A DNA stretch of 64,000 nt, from the NCBI GenBank assembly GCA_047967505.1, contig CM106538.1; one strand, given 5' to 3'. The translations under genes were made by a program, and so were the position numbers. This stretch comes from Dipteris shenzhenensis. Lineage: Eukaryota > Polypodiophyta > Polypodiopsida > Gleicheniales. The notes under the pieces are model-generated. The model had not been told where the DNA came from. It saw nothing but the letters and a program-made list of their open reading frames with translations, and did no database searches. Below, one piece after another: positions 1 through 11,999 of this stretch. The first letter of the stretch is position 1; each line of letters starts with the position of its first letter.

Positions 1-3000
1 AAGAAAGCCAGCCCACAGCTATTTTTATTTGAGGTTTTACCCGTGACCTGCTAAAGTCTCGAGTTGTTTAGTGTTGTTCCATTTTTATGTCTAGTTTGCA
101 TAGATCCTATGCTATGCCTCAAATCATTTTCTACACCATACTATTTCACCTCAATATTTCTTGATGCTTTGTATTTTGCTTTTTTTTATGTTAAAGTTAC
201 AATTAGTCGTTTCTTGCTTTTCCATGACATGGTCATTAAATCAAGATCAGAGGATATTCACTCACATTTCAAACCATTATATCATGTACCTTTGAAATAT
301 GTGGATACTCTTTTGGCTACATGGAGATGATCCTTCTTGAGATTTTGCATACATCGATTGAGAACACCAATTGAATAAGAAATGTCTAGCCTAGTGATTG
401 TCAAGTAGGTAGATAAAGAAGAGTCAAAGCGAAAGAGCATATAGAGCTCAATATACCTATTGGATCAAAGCATTGGTTTATACTATTGAGGTTGTATCTA
501 AAGAGATATGTCACAAGCTAATAATTTAACAATTGAGTTTATGCAAACCAGATCACCAACTAAATAAGAATAATCTAGCCTTGTGATTGTCAAGTAGATC
601 CATAAAGAGGCTCCAAGAAGCTCGACTATGTATAACTGTTGGCAAGCAATAGGCTTATTTTCTTTTGGAGATATATCAATGACCTTGTTCGACTCTGTAT
701 AAGAGTGCTATATTCATCATCCTAGCACGTTCCCATTTTGATCTTTAACTACTTCTCTAAAAGATGTCGATTCTTCAAATTCCATGACTTTGGCCATAAA
801 TTCGATGATTATTCTATAAGTCCATCTTTCTAATCCTTTTCGTTCACAACCAGAGTTGTGAAACTTTGCATTAAGAATTTATACATCTGCGTTCCTTGTT
901 CCCATGCAAGCATGTCATTTTGGTGCTCCTTTTACTTAATCCTCTTCCCTGACCCTTGCCAAGTATCCTCTTTTTTTACTCTTCCATTTCAAACCCTAGA
1001 TTCACCTCCTTTCCATGCTCTACAAGTGCTTATGTAGGAATGCATCATGATGAGTCATCCCCCATAGCCATGATTGCTAGAGCTCAAAGCATGGCTTTGA
1101 TTACTTACAAAATTCAAACATTTCATATCCATTAGCAGTAGTAGTACTAGCATCATTTTCTATAGCTTGCAATTATTCACGGTCATCCACCTTTTGCTCT
1201 CAAGGCTTGAAGGGGAGGAGAAGGAGAAGAAGCAAGATTATGTGCAATCCTGGGTTAGCAAGTGGGATGCATATTTTTATCCCTCATACACCATTGTTTA
1301 GAGTATCATGCCTCAGATCGGCGGTCATCACAAATAGGACAAGCATGGTACCCACTTATTCTCAGGCCTACATGCATAAGAGAGAGCATTAGTACCATGC
1401 ATCTTAAGATTAAATAGGGAATTACTCTTACCTAAGCACTCTCGATATCCACGGAAGTCATGCATGGTCCAGATTCCTCTTATCGAACCATTTGGATTCT
1501 ATTGAGAAGCTCTAGAGATATCCAAGACATGAATTGTCACTCCATAAGGTTTGCATCTCCTCTATTAATGGTTCCATGTACATGCCCATATTCTTTTCCT
1601 TGAGCCTTTTGCAAATATTACCCTAGCATATCGCTAAATATGTCATTAAAATATAAGATCAAATGTTGATTTGCAACATTCCTTCATAGGTGGGACATTT
1701 GTTGTGTATGGCTCAACCAATTACAATGCATAAAAGGTGCTCTATTTTTTGAATTCTCATGTTGTGATTAATTACTCTTTGGTATAGTGAGGCTATGCAA
1801 TACCATCACCTTTACATACAAAGGTGAGAGTCATGGCATCAAAATCTACACAAATTCATCCATAGATTGCATCTCAAACTATGTGGTAGCATGTTGATCA
1901 TGTGTTGCCCATTGGTAGCCTCAACTTTCAACCCATGATCAATTTTGGTGCCTGCAAGTTTCACTTTCTACAAGTTGTTGCTGTCGATGCTTGTGGTTAC
2001 TCTCATGCCCAATGAAATATGAAAAGTATTTTCATCATGTTGCCTCTTTGCCTTATTATTTTAGAATTAGGAACCCATAACATGTGCTATGGAAATCAAC
2101 TTTGGTTGTGCATCCTAGTATTATTACTACTCATCAATAAAAGTGTTATCCTCAACATCATCTTAGAATGGTATCTTAAGCTCACATCGTAGAGTAGGAT
2201 CTTTACCTTCTTTTCATGGGATCTTGAAAATGTAACACGTTTTGGAAGTCCATATTATTTCTTAATCTTAACAACTTGATCTAATCTGGTCCAAACTAAA
2301 ATAAAGTGGAAATGAATTTTGCATGATGTACATGAAGGAAAAGTGGAAATGAATTTATGATTTGCAAAAGAAAATCATAAACAATTTTGAATTAGCCAAA
2401 AGAATTTATGATTAGTCAAAATAATTCTTATGAGCCTTTTGACTACAACCTATTCTAGCTAATTCTTAGCTGTCAAGAAAATCATAAACAATAGACCTAT
2501 ATAAGACCTCATAAGTTCATCCTCAAACATTATATCATCCTTGCATTTATGTACAAGGATGTCCTTCCCCCTTGAGCATCGCAATCATCATTTGGATTCC
2601 CACAATATTACTTATAGGTTTCAAAAATTCTAAAATAATAGACGTACTGTAATCTTAAACTCATCTCTATCCCATTCTGTTATCATATACTATCACAAGG
2701 AATGTCAAACGAACCCACATGGGACTGCTTTTGCATTAAAAAAAATTGAGCTGTTAAGGAAAATGTCACTGTTACATATGTACACTAAGGCAGGGGCTTC
2801 TAAATAATTTGGGCTTGTAACCATCTATGCGAAATTATGGGTAGGTAGGGACTTGCAACCAACTGTATGAAATAGACAAGGACCATGTATTAGAAAGATT
2901 CATTGTGCCACATGAGACAAGTCTATTTGGAGATTGGGAGCAACTACTCTATAACATTGTTGTTTAATCCAAAAGTATACAATATTAAGTAGTCCTGTTA

Positions 3001-3200
3001 GAAATTTATTTATTCATTTGATTGGATATAAATGTATATAATGTTCTATGGAGTAGACTTGGCTATTGGAGGTTTCAACATAAGTTGCCCTCTATGGGGG
3101 ATGATAAAGAAGATGGTTTGGGGCAAGATGCATGATGGATTTGACAAGCTTCTAGGGATACTTTGGGTATGACCTTTTTATAGTGGGGTAACTATACCTA
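1..3200. other. Gene-free AT-rich intergenic DNA
   Basis: No open frame in this stretch resembles a protein family I know, and the short open frames lack codon structure. The one pattern I see is a diverged direct repeat: the segment around 376-425 recurs around 556-606, sharing the core GTGATTGTCAAGTAG. No RNA gene or LTR boundary was recognised. It is probably old, decayed repeat DNA. Confidence 0.5.
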
Positions 3201-3204
3201 CTAT

Positions 3205-3780
3205 GGTGGCCTGATGGCTCTTCCCATCATCAAAATGAAATGGTTACCAATGAATTGTTGGGGTGTCTAGTGTCGAAAGTTGGGTAGAGGTAAGGGAGTG
3301 GGTGTGGGTGTGGGTGTGTGTATTTAAGAAGGGGAAGGGGAGTAGATGGGGAAGTAGATGGAGTTTAATATAGATGAGATGATGATACAACAAAGAGCCT
3401 CATTGCTTTCTTGAGGCCTTGTCCTCTTTCTACTTCTTTCTTCTTCTTTTTGCCAACCTTGTCAAGTCATCCAATGAATTTTTGGGTTTTCTAGTGTGAA
3501 AAGATGAGATAAAACTTGATAAATTATTGGGGTGTCTAGTGTGAAAAGATGGGAAGGGGCCAGGGGATGGGTGGGTGTGTGTGTGTATTTAGGAAGGGGA
3601 GGAGATGGGGGTGTTAATGGAGTCTAGTAACGATGAGATGATGATAAAACAAAAAGGTTTTCTTAAGGCCTTGTCCTCTTTCTTATTCTTTTGTTTATGC
3701 TTTTTGCTTCTTCTCACCCACCTTGTTATTGTGGCCTTATGGCTCTTCCCACCATCCAAATCGGTGCTAGAAAATTGGTG
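3205..3780. repeat. Diverged two-copy direct repeat upstream of KCR
   Basis: Two neighbouring blocks of about 260-290 bp share a series of landmarks in overlapping order: a GGCTCTTCCCA box (3212 and 3739), TTGGGGTGTCTAGTG (3258 and 3528), a GGGTGTG/GTGTGT run, a purine-rich GGAAGGGGAG run, then GATGAGATGATGATA and a CT-rich tail containing GGCCTTGTCCTCTTTC. The copies differ by substitutions and small indels, so this is an older duplication. The last part of the unit recurs twice more closer to the KCR gene. Confidence 0.7.
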
Positions 3781-4875
3781 TATTTTGCACAGACTAAAAT
3801 GATAAAATTTGGCTAAATTTTTAAATGTCTATAGAATTAGTGACCAAGACTTTGAATACATAATTGATTGACTGGGAGAGTGTCCCATATTTTGATTGGT
3901 TTGGGAAAAAAGGTTTTTTGTGTTTTGGTGATCCATCTTTATTTTGAATTGCCAAACAACACCCAACCCCATATGGGGGTGACCAAGACACCTTGAGGTC
4001 TCGAGCTGCCTTTGGGGCTCAATCGGCCCCAACATCTACCCACATAATTTTTGCCATGTGGTCTACATGCTACTGCTAGCTAGGGGGGGAAAAAGTTTTT
4101 CACAAGCCCTGAGCCAAATGAAATGCTAATGGTGGGAGAGAAGTTTTTTTATTGCGCTCAAAAAGGGGAAAATTAATCGAGAAAACATAAGTTTTTCACT
4201 GGTAGTGATCTAGATGAAATGGTAATGCTAGGAAAAGCAAGAGGGAGTAGATGGGGGTGTTAAATGATGACAGTCCATTTTATAAATGATGATCTGAGAT
4301 ACAACAAAGAGCTTTCTTGAGGACTTGTTCTTCTTCTTCTTGCTTTCTTTCTTTCTTCTTCTTGTACTTGTTCATCATCTTCTCCTTCTTCTTCTCAGTT
4401 GGAAATGGCATCCTTTGTCAAATGGACCACATTACTTATAATGAGCACATGGGTCATGTTACATACATCTAACGCTACCAAAAGTCTTTTGCAGGCACTC
4501 ATTGGGTAAGTATGACTCTTCGAAAATCCATACATCCACAGACACTGAGAAGGAGAACATGGACACCACCGTTGGGCATGCCCACGGATCATGGACTTAT
4601 TACTTGGAGAGTGTTTCGAGGGGTGTTTACAGACGTGCACCACCTGCGGCGGCGGGCATGCCAAGATGACCTGCCCACGTCTCGGCAAGATTGCCGACAC
4701 TTATGGTGAAAAGGTGGGTAGTGGGGAAGGGGAAGGGGAAGGGGGAGTAGATGGGGGAGCAGATGGGGGCGTTAAATGATGAGACTCCATGTTATAACAA
4801 AAGACAAACAAAGAGTATTTGCAAAGGCCTTATTTTTCTTATTGAATAGTTTTCTTCTTGATCATCTTCTTCACC
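3325..4875 (+). repeat. Four dispersed copies of a unit ending in the KCR leader
   Basis: A unit of about 140-170 bp occurs at roughly 3325-3460, 3580-3725, 4228-4395 and 4718-4875. Each copy runs: purine-rich GGGAAGGGGAGTAGATGGGG, a GTTAA/GATGATGA box, an ACAAAGAG box, CTTGAGGCCTTGT or a variant, then a long CTT-rich run. The fourth copy runs straight into the KCR start codon at 4891, so its CTT-rich part is probably KCR 5' untranslated leader. The other copies look like duplicated promoter/leader DNA without the coding sequence. CT-rich leaders are common in plant genes; any regulatory role is inference. Confidence 0.6.
4600..4695 (+). pseudogene. Possible retrotransposon gag zinc-knuckle fragment
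   Basis: Between the third and fourth upstream repeats, one frame encodes CTTCGGGHAKMTCP, a C-x2-C-x3-H-x4-C arrangement. That spacing is used by some plant Ty3/gypsy gag zinc knuckles (compare the knuckle of element A near 18415-18455). The frame is short and bounded by stops, with no flanking gag homology that I can see. It may be a remnant of an old element, or chance. Confidence 0.3.
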
Positions 4876-4890
4876 TTCAAGCTTTTGGCT

Positions 4891-6199
4891 ATGGCAATGG
4901 CTTCCGCTGCCTCTCATCTCCTCCATAACTCTCCCCCGCAATACCTCGCCATCCTCGCCCTTGCCTTCCTTGGCCTCCTCTCCGCCCTTCGTTCCATCTC
5001 CTCCTTCCTCTCCTGGCTCTGGCTCTACTTCCTTCGCCCCTCCAAACCCCTCTCCCGTTACGGTAAATGGGCCCTCGTCACCGGTGGTACCGATGGCATC
5101 GGCCGTGCCTTCTGCTTCCAGCTCGCTCGCCGCCGCCTCAACCTCATCCTCGTCGGTCGTACCCAGAGCAAGCTCGAGGACCTCGCTTCCCAGCTCAAAA
5201 CGAAGTACAACATCCAGGTGCAGTTTGTTGTGCTCGATTTCACGGACCCCGACATGAATGCTGGGCTCTCCCGCGTTGCCGAGTTGGTCGCAGGCGCCGA
5301 CGTCGGAGTCCTCGTTAACAACGCCGGCCTCTCTTATCCTTACGCTCGTTTCTTCCACGAGGTGGATGAAGAACTCACCAGGAATCTGATTCGCATGAAC
5401 GTCGAAGCCATCACTCGAATGGTGCAGATCGTGCTTCCTGGAATGCTTAAGAGGAAGAAAGGTGCCATTATCAACATTGGTTCTGGATCTGCTTCCATTC
5501 TTCCCTCCGATCCTTTGTACGCTTTGTACGCCGGCACCAAAGGGTACTTTGTTTTTCTTTTTCTGTTTCTTTGTTTGGCTGCAGTTTCAGAGGACATGCG
5601 TTTCATGGGCATGGTTTTGGGCATGGTTGCTTCGTCCATAGAGTGCAGAGAGTAAGATAGTACGCACATTGCAGCACACGGCTGCAGAGGTGGTGCTCCT
5701 TTTGTCATGGCGCTAAATTGAAGCTTTCTAAAAGTGTTAAGTGCGCATGGACAGGTTTATTGAGAAATTTTCAAGGACATTGTATATCGAGTATAAGCAC
5801 AGTGGAATCGATGTGCAGTGCCAGGTGGGCTCATACTTTCACCCCCTCGCTGAAACTGCGTTATGGCGAACGTGAGGTTTGCATATTTTCTTGAAGCTCA
5901 ACGGAAGCATCTGACGATATGACTGAATTATTTGTGTGTCGCAGGCCCCATTGCATGTCGCAACAAAGCTAGCCTCTATCAGGAGACCTTCCTTCTTCTG
6001 TCCTTCTCCAGAAAGCTATGCTAGGAGTGCTGTTAGATGGATTGGATACGAGCCCTTATGCACGCCTTACTGGACACATTCAATATTGTGGTGGCTGGCG
6101 GATTTAGTGCCAGAGTCTCTCTTTGATGCTGTTCGCCTCAGAGCTTGCATGGACGTGCGAAGACGAGGTCAGCAAAAAGAGGCTCGTAAGAAAGCTTGA
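4891..6199 (+). CDS. KCR1: Very-long-chain 3-oxoacyl-CoA reductase (KCR), three exons
   Basis: Exons are 4891-5543, 5755-5824 and 5945-6199, joined by GT-AG introns of 211 and 120 bp; the product is 325 aa, close to the roughly 320 aa of plant KCRs. It is an NADPH-dependent short-chain dehydrogenase of the ER membrane. It reduces 3-ketoacyl-CoA, the second step of very-long-chain fatty acid elongation, alongside KCS, hydroxyacyl-CoA dehydratase and enoyl-CoA reductase; the products feed waxes, suberin and sphingolipids. Visible are an N-terminal hydrophobic segment (about residues 19-48), the cofactor loop TGGTDGIG (64-71), NNAG (143-146), the catalytic serine in NIGSG (S198) and Y213-x3-K217. 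The end RKKA resembles a dilysine ER-retrieval signal. The first ATG of the frame (4891) is used; a second lies at 4897. All exons are open and conserved, so the gene is probably functional. Confidence 0.93.
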
Positions 6200-6360
6200 C
6201 GATGATGGGATAAGATCGTCTGATCCATAGAGATAAATGGGTTTTGTCAAGAATCACTTTCTCTTTGGCACTTCCATGGAGATAAATGGGTCTTGACAAG
6301 AATCGCTTTCTCTTTGGCCCTTGTCTTTCTGTGAAAAGAGAGAGCACCTTTGCAATTCAC
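6200..6360 (+). repeat. Two-copy tandem repeat in the probable KCR 3' UTR
   Basis: Starting about 30 bp after the KCR stop, a 49-bp unit with the core GAGATAAATGGG, then TCAAGAATCACTTTCTCTTTGG or its variant, occurs twice in tandem (6229-6277 and 6278-6318) with few differences. It lies where the 3' untranslated region should be. No poly(A) signal can be assigned with confidence. Confidence 0.6.
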
Positions 6361-8186
6361 ATGCTCTATTTCATTCGGAGTACTTTGTCGAACTTGGAGT
6401 GATATTTACACACTAGGGAACGTGTGAACCGTGCATGTGAGTTTAAGGCAGGCTTCTGAGTAAGCACCCTCTTTAGATTTTGTATCCGTGTAGGTTTTTG
6501 AATAGTTTTCTTTCATACAAAATTGTGGTCTTGCTTGCTTATTAGTTTTGTTTCTGATCGTGATCCCTTTATTTTTTCCTTGTTTGGTTTTGTGATCCTG
6601 ATCCTTTTTTTTTCCCCCTTTTTTAAGAGTGCACGCCTGCCTTTGCGGTCAATTCTTTGGGCGAGTGTACCCATTCTTTTTTGTCAGCAGTCTTCAGTCC
6701 ATCGTCAAATACATTATAATTTTTACGAGCATAATTTTTGGAAAATTTGTTCATCTTTCTTTGTTGAGGCAATGTAGATGATAGGAGTAAGCTTGGCACT
6801 GTAACAAATTTTGTCGTTCAAAATGAGTTTTCCAACTGGTATTCAGATGCAACTTTTTAACTCACGATAATAGTCATGCCTGTCATGCTATATCATGGCC
6901 TGATTTTAAGCGTTCGATTTGGGAAATGGTGTTCAATTAGAAAGTACTACTACGAAACATTAACGTTGTTCTAGAGGTCAAGTTTCCACATTGGCATTTA
7001 ATTAAGGATTTGCAGCAATAACTTGTTTGTGGGATCCGATTCTAATTCAAAACCTTGCCTAATATTAGACTTCTGAAGAGTGGCACGTGGTAGCCTTTAA
7101 TCTGATTCTTTGTGAAGACAAACTCATAAGTGTCAAATAAAAAGATGAGTCTTCTTTGATGATTAGTGTGAATGAGTGCATGATGATGTTAAAATCTACA
7201 AAGTCCAAGAATTCACTTGAGATTTACACTTTTAGCTCTCTTGCATTTTCATAATCTTACCTTTAACAATAGTATCAGTAATGTAGCTTGCATACATTCA
7301 AATTGCATGCATATTATAGAAGATGGCACACATTTCCCTCTTCCATTAGTTGAACTAACATACCCTAGTTTTGGGATAGACATTTGTATGTGAGCATGCT
7401 ACCTTCTTATAACTCACCTCCTCTCCAACTTAAGCATGTACTCTTTCATTTTTGCTTCTGGCTTCTTGCTCCTTGTGTTATCCTTTTCTTTTTCTTTTCC
7501 ATCAAGTTAATATATTATGATTTAAATACAGTTTAGGTTTAACTTCCCAATGTGCTCTCTAGCTCATTTGTTGTTGACTAGCATTGTCTTAGTTTGCAAG
7601 TTTAAGTATCTCACCAATTTCATGTAAGGTTTTATATAGAATTTTATTAGGTGGTATTTCTTCCCTTTCTCACTTTTGTGCCTCACCTTTGTGCCCAAAT
7701 CATTTGTTATCTATTGGTATTTGTCTTATTTTAGAGAGTTGTTCCCTTTCTCAGTTTTTTCTTTTTTTAGTTTCCACTGTTTTTTGTTTCTTGTCTTGTA
7801 AATGCTATTTGCAGTTAATAGCAAGGTGTTCTATTTCTTCATTTATGTAAACTTCTTCCCTTTAATTTGCATAAGAGGTGTGAGGTGTTGTTTAGTTTGG
7901 ATGAGACTATGTTTACTGTGAATGTGTCCCCTACACAGTTTATCTTTTGACCCCTTGGCCAAGGTCATCGATGTGCTTATACATCCTACTAAAACAAGTT
8001 TGTCTACTTTCTTGGTCTTCATAAATCTTTTGATACCTAGGTAGTTGAGGCAACAAATCTTGGATATGGAAGACCTCTACAATTTGTCATCCTATTTATT
8101 CATGCCATCTTTTATAATATGCACACATCTTCAACTTATAGGAGTTCATAGTCAACACCAACATGGCTACTTGCACTGCTACAATC
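6361..8186. other. Intergenic, nothing recognised
   Basis: AT-rich sequence after the KCR transcript. Open frames such as 6523-6777 are compositionally biased (Phe/Leu/Ser rich) and match nothing I know. No LTR ends, RNA genes or coding remnants were recognised. Confidence 0.4.
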
Positions 8187-8361
8187 AAGAGTGATCAAGT
8201 CGTGTGTAAGAATGGGACCTCTTCATCTTGAATTTGCCAAAAGTAGCTCTTTGACTTACCTCCCTCCTTGGTAAAGAGTGATCAAGTTGCGTGTAAGAAT
8301 GGGACCTCTTCATCTTGAATTTGCCAAAAGTAGCTCTTTGACTTACCCTCCCTCCTTGGTA
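8187..8361. repeat. Two-copy tandem duplication, 87-bp unit
   Basis: The unit starting AAGAGTGATCAAGT at 8187 is repeated exactly once, from 8274. The copies differ at only a few positions (for example TCGTG against TGCGTG, and one extra C near the end). Confidence 0.9.
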
Positions 8362-8822
8362 CGGACAACATGAAGGAAGTATTTTTGAAAATATTGATCA
8401 AGTTTGATATTCAAATATAAAATTTCTCTCTCTGAAGTCTATTTTAGATCCCTTAGTCTACTTGCATGATCTTGAGGAAGAAGTGGCTTCTCAATGACAT
8501 TACTATTCTTAATCTATATGTGGCCCTAATAGAATGCCCATCTTTGACTTTTGCTCTTCCCAAAATTTTCCAATGCCCAGTGTTTGAAATAAAATCCATC
8601 ATGTATATGAGAGACTCTCGTGTTTTAGTCCACTTTAATGTACCTATGAGTCTTAACCTCTAATCCCTTCTTATGGATGTGTTTTTTAAGAGGGCTCTTA
8701 ACAAAGGATTCAGTCATACCCCTTCCAAGTCCTCTTACTCAAAAGCTGCCTTTGCAATCACTATTGGCTCATGCTTACTTTTGAAGTCAACTCTGCAATT
8801 TAAAATCATAAATGTATATATC

Positions 8823-8942
8823 AAGGAAGTGTCCATTTTGAAAGTAAAAACTATTCCTCTCTTGTCTCAACGGTTCTATTAAAGGATGTGTCCATTTTGA
8901 AAGTAAGTACTATTCCTCTCTTGTCTCATCGGTTCTATTAAA
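8823..8942. repeat. Two-copy tandem duplication, about 59-bp unit
   Basis: The segment with GTGTCCATTTTGAAAGTAA followed by CTATTCCTCTCTTGTCTCA occurs at 8823-8881 and again at 8882-8942, with few differences. Confidence 0.9.
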
Positions 8943-9743
8943 TGGGGTTGAGTAATCAAATATACCTAAAAGGGAATTTTTCAAGAAACCATGTCAAACT
9001 CCTATCAAGACTAGAAGTCTACCTCTAGAAATTCTTGGGTTGGAGAGAGCAATCAACTACATCCACATTGCACGCAAAGAAATGCCTATAAATGCTTCAA
9101 CAAGTACAAGATTCAAGAGTAGGGTCTTATGATTCGAGTGGAACATTGGTTCCTATAGGTGGGGTCCCTTCTAAATCCCCCTTTTATTATGGTGATGCCA
9201 TAAGTGCATGCTTACATAAAAAATTCATTCAGTCATAGGGAATGGCATCTACACGGAGTACTACATATAACATATGCATCATATAAACCCATTGTCTAAC
9301 ACTAGTATCTTTGTTGAAGGGTTTGGACACATCCATATCTATGTGAGGCACAACCATGAGGCAACAACCAAGAATGCACAATATAGTGGCTTTCAATGAG
9401 AGAGGCTCCAACCATGTGAGCATCTCATGAGATAGGCCTAGATACCATGAGAGGAATCGATTTGTCTACTCTACAATCAAGCCTCAATGGAGGCCAACAA
9501 ACCCTTCTAAAGGTATGTGATGCAACTTGCAATATGAGATAGAGTCAAAGGTTGTGCAAATGGTATGTGGGCTATGTCCAAGCAATGGAGAGAAAAGAAA
9601 AGAGCTCCTTATGTATCATTATGGCTCCACACAAGCCATTGGAAAGAAACCACACTATACCACTTTCTTTTTCCTAGAGATGTTATTGAAGTTCAAGTCC
9701 TAAAGTTTGCATTTGGACTTCAGTAGACATTAACGCGATATAC

Positions 9744-9955
9744 ATCGTCGTCGTCGTCATCACTGTACAATCCATCTATCGATCAATCCATCAATCCATC
9801 GATCTATATATCTATCTAGTGATCCATCTATCGATCCATCCATCCATCTGTCTATTCATCTATCTATCCATCCATTGATCTATCCATCCATCCGTCCGTC
9901 CGTCCATCCATCCACCCATGTGTGTGTGTGTGTGTATGTGTAAATATAAATATAT
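9744..9955. repeat. Compound microsatellite
   Basis: A run of short tandem repeats: (TCG)n near 9747, a long degenerate (CCAT)n / (CTAT)n tract from about 9770 to 9920, a (GT)n run near 9918-9935 and an AT-rich tail with TATATATA. No coding sequence is involved. Confidence 0.9.
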
Positions 9956-10544
9956 ATATTCAACCTTCTTGCTTTTGGGGACGTTGCCATGTTGTCAATG
10001 AGGTAAATTGGTTGCAACCACTTTGCGACTATTTATCTACATGAGGGTTTAGGGTTTAGGCAAGTAAGGACTCTCCAATAGATTTTCCATCTATAGCAAT
10101 AAGTGCCAATGTCATACCCATAAAAAAAGATGCATCCAAATAGGTAGAAGCGTTTTGCTTGAGTTCATGACATTGCTTGTATGAACAATTGGAATAAGGT
10201 ATAGTAGGTAATATTATATTGTTTACAATTTCAACCAGATATGGCATATATTCTTTTTTTCCGCTTAACTTTAAGTTTATCATAGTTATAGATTCTAGCC
10301 TTAACAATTCTTAATTGTATGATTGGCACATTTGAACCAAGCCATTATGCACTTCCTTCCCATAAGAAGATTTAAGAATGAGAACTCGTGATTCCCATAG
10401 TGAATAAGAAATCAAGTACTCCCCCATGTATTAAGGACTTTTACGCCTAGGTCCCGCATTGCTATTAACTCCCAAAACCTTATTATGTCTTTGCTTTCCA
10501 TAATCAATTGAGAAAATAAAATATTATCCCACCATTTTTTTCCT

Positions 10545-10932
10545 CTAATTACAGGTTGAATTTAAGCATGGAAAGAGACTATGTTCATCCATTGCAATCT
10601 GCTCCTTCTCAAAGTACTCAATCTCTTCTCATTGGTTACATGAGCCCACCTAGGAACTAATCATTAAAGAGATTAAGCAAACAAAGTTCAATTACATTTT
10701 CTAGTTTGTACATAGATAGATCTCCATTGGTCCGTGTCTCTAATTAGAGGTTGAATTTAAGCATGGCAAGAGACTATGTTCATCCATTGCAATCTGCTCC
10801 TTCTCAAAGTACTCAATCTCCTCTCATTGGTTACATGAGCCCACCTAGGAATTAATCGTTAAAGAGATTAAGCAAACAAAGTTCGATCACATTGAGTTTT
10901 TGTACGCAGATAGATCTCCATTGGTCCCTATC
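10545..10932. repeat. Two-copy tandem duplication, 195-bp unit
   Basis: The segment beginning CTAATTACAGGTTGAATTTA at 10545 is repeated from 10740 with scattered substitutions and a small deletion (CATTTTCTAGTTTG against CATTGAGTTTTTG). No coding sequence was recognised in the unit. Confidence 0.9.
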
Positions 10933-11344
10933 TCAACCTTGGGGTCAAGTATGGTGTAGGCATTAGAGGGTTCAGCCCCTTTCACCATCGCATTATCGAA
11001 AGTGTGTTCAAACTTTGACACACTCTCTAGCTACTAGAAGGCAACACATTGTAATAAATAGTAGTAGTTCTCAAGTCAAGTCATACGATCCATGCTTTGG
11101 TCCGCTCAATGGATTGATGCAGGGCATCGAGAGAAGAGCCTCCCCTTCTTTCACTACACAATGAGTAATGCCACCAAATTTCAAGCTCAAGCTGAGAGAT
11201 TGGAGGCCCACTAGAGCACCACATTGGGAGAACTTTCACATTTCGATTGAATTACAAAAATACGTTTGGAAGGTGACTAAGGAAATCCCTCAAGAATAGA
11301 AAGATTGTTCTTTTCGTTCGGCTTTCTATACATGGAGGGATTGC

Positions 11345-11900
11345 AGTGAACTAGTGGAGGTAGAGATTTGACACTTACACTCGTTGCCTCTCTAGTGATG
11401 AGACCATCCAACATTGCCTAAAGGACTACAAACAAGCACAAATTATTTGGAAAGGGATTACTAAGCTTGAGCACCTTAACACTCTCTCCTTTCTATATGA
11501 CTTGGGATTGGTAGCTTGGCTTTCCCTTACGAGCCTCAAGTGCTATACGAGAGACATGACCTCTCTTGGGCTCTATTGATCTAACGGCATGTAGTTGAGT
11601 CATGTTCTTTGGATGATGTTCCAATACTTCTACATAGAGCTACACATGCATCATTGGATACGTCTCGAGAGATTTTGGCAAGCATATCAAGTTGGCACAT
11701 TTGGAGGTCTAGATGTATAAAGACCCCAAGTTCATCCCGCTCACACTTTAGCCAACATCTAGACAAACACAGCACATACCTCAACGGCCATATGGGTGCG
11801 CGTGCAAGTGTCTTTGCTACCAAGAGGGATATATTACTTAGGGAATTGAGTGGCTCTCCTTTCTTCTCGAAGTCACCTACAAGCATTTTCAACCTCAACC
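11345..11900 (+). pseudogene. LINE 3' region (RT zinc-finger domain) remnant
   Basis: One frame at about 11367-11579 encodes a segment with SSDETIQHCLKDYKQAQIIW, followed by a hydrophobic stretch and a stop. This matches the zf-RVT region found after reverse transcriptase in many plant LINEs (two cysteines, then E-T-x-x-H-C-L and x-x-x-x-I-W). A second frame (11609-11923) continues with SSWHIWRSRCIK, like the segment before the RNase H-like tail of plant non-LTR elements. Stops and frame changes show it is dead. No reverse transcriptase core was recognised upstream. Confidence 0.5.
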
Positions 11901-11999
11901 TTTTGATTCATTGCTTCGTTTAGGAGTTCATTTTTTGCCTACAAGCATTTTCAACCTCAACCTTTTGATTCATTGCTTCGTTTAGGAGTTCATTTTTTG
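11876..11999. repeat. Two-copy tandem duplication, 62-bp unit
   Basis: The segment CCTACAAGCATTTTCAACC and the 43 bases after it occur at 11876-11937 and again, apparently without change, at 11938-11999. The near-identity points to a recent event at the end of the LINE remnant. Confidence 0.92.

Noticed and set aside
64-330. Hydrophobic 88-codon frame near the left edge
   Set aside because: Starts on a non-ATG codon and is explained by T-rich sequence; no family match.
4792-5358. Long antisense frame over KCR exon 1
   Set aside because: Mirror of the GC-rich KCR coding strand; the sense frame has clear SDR motifs and correct splice sites.
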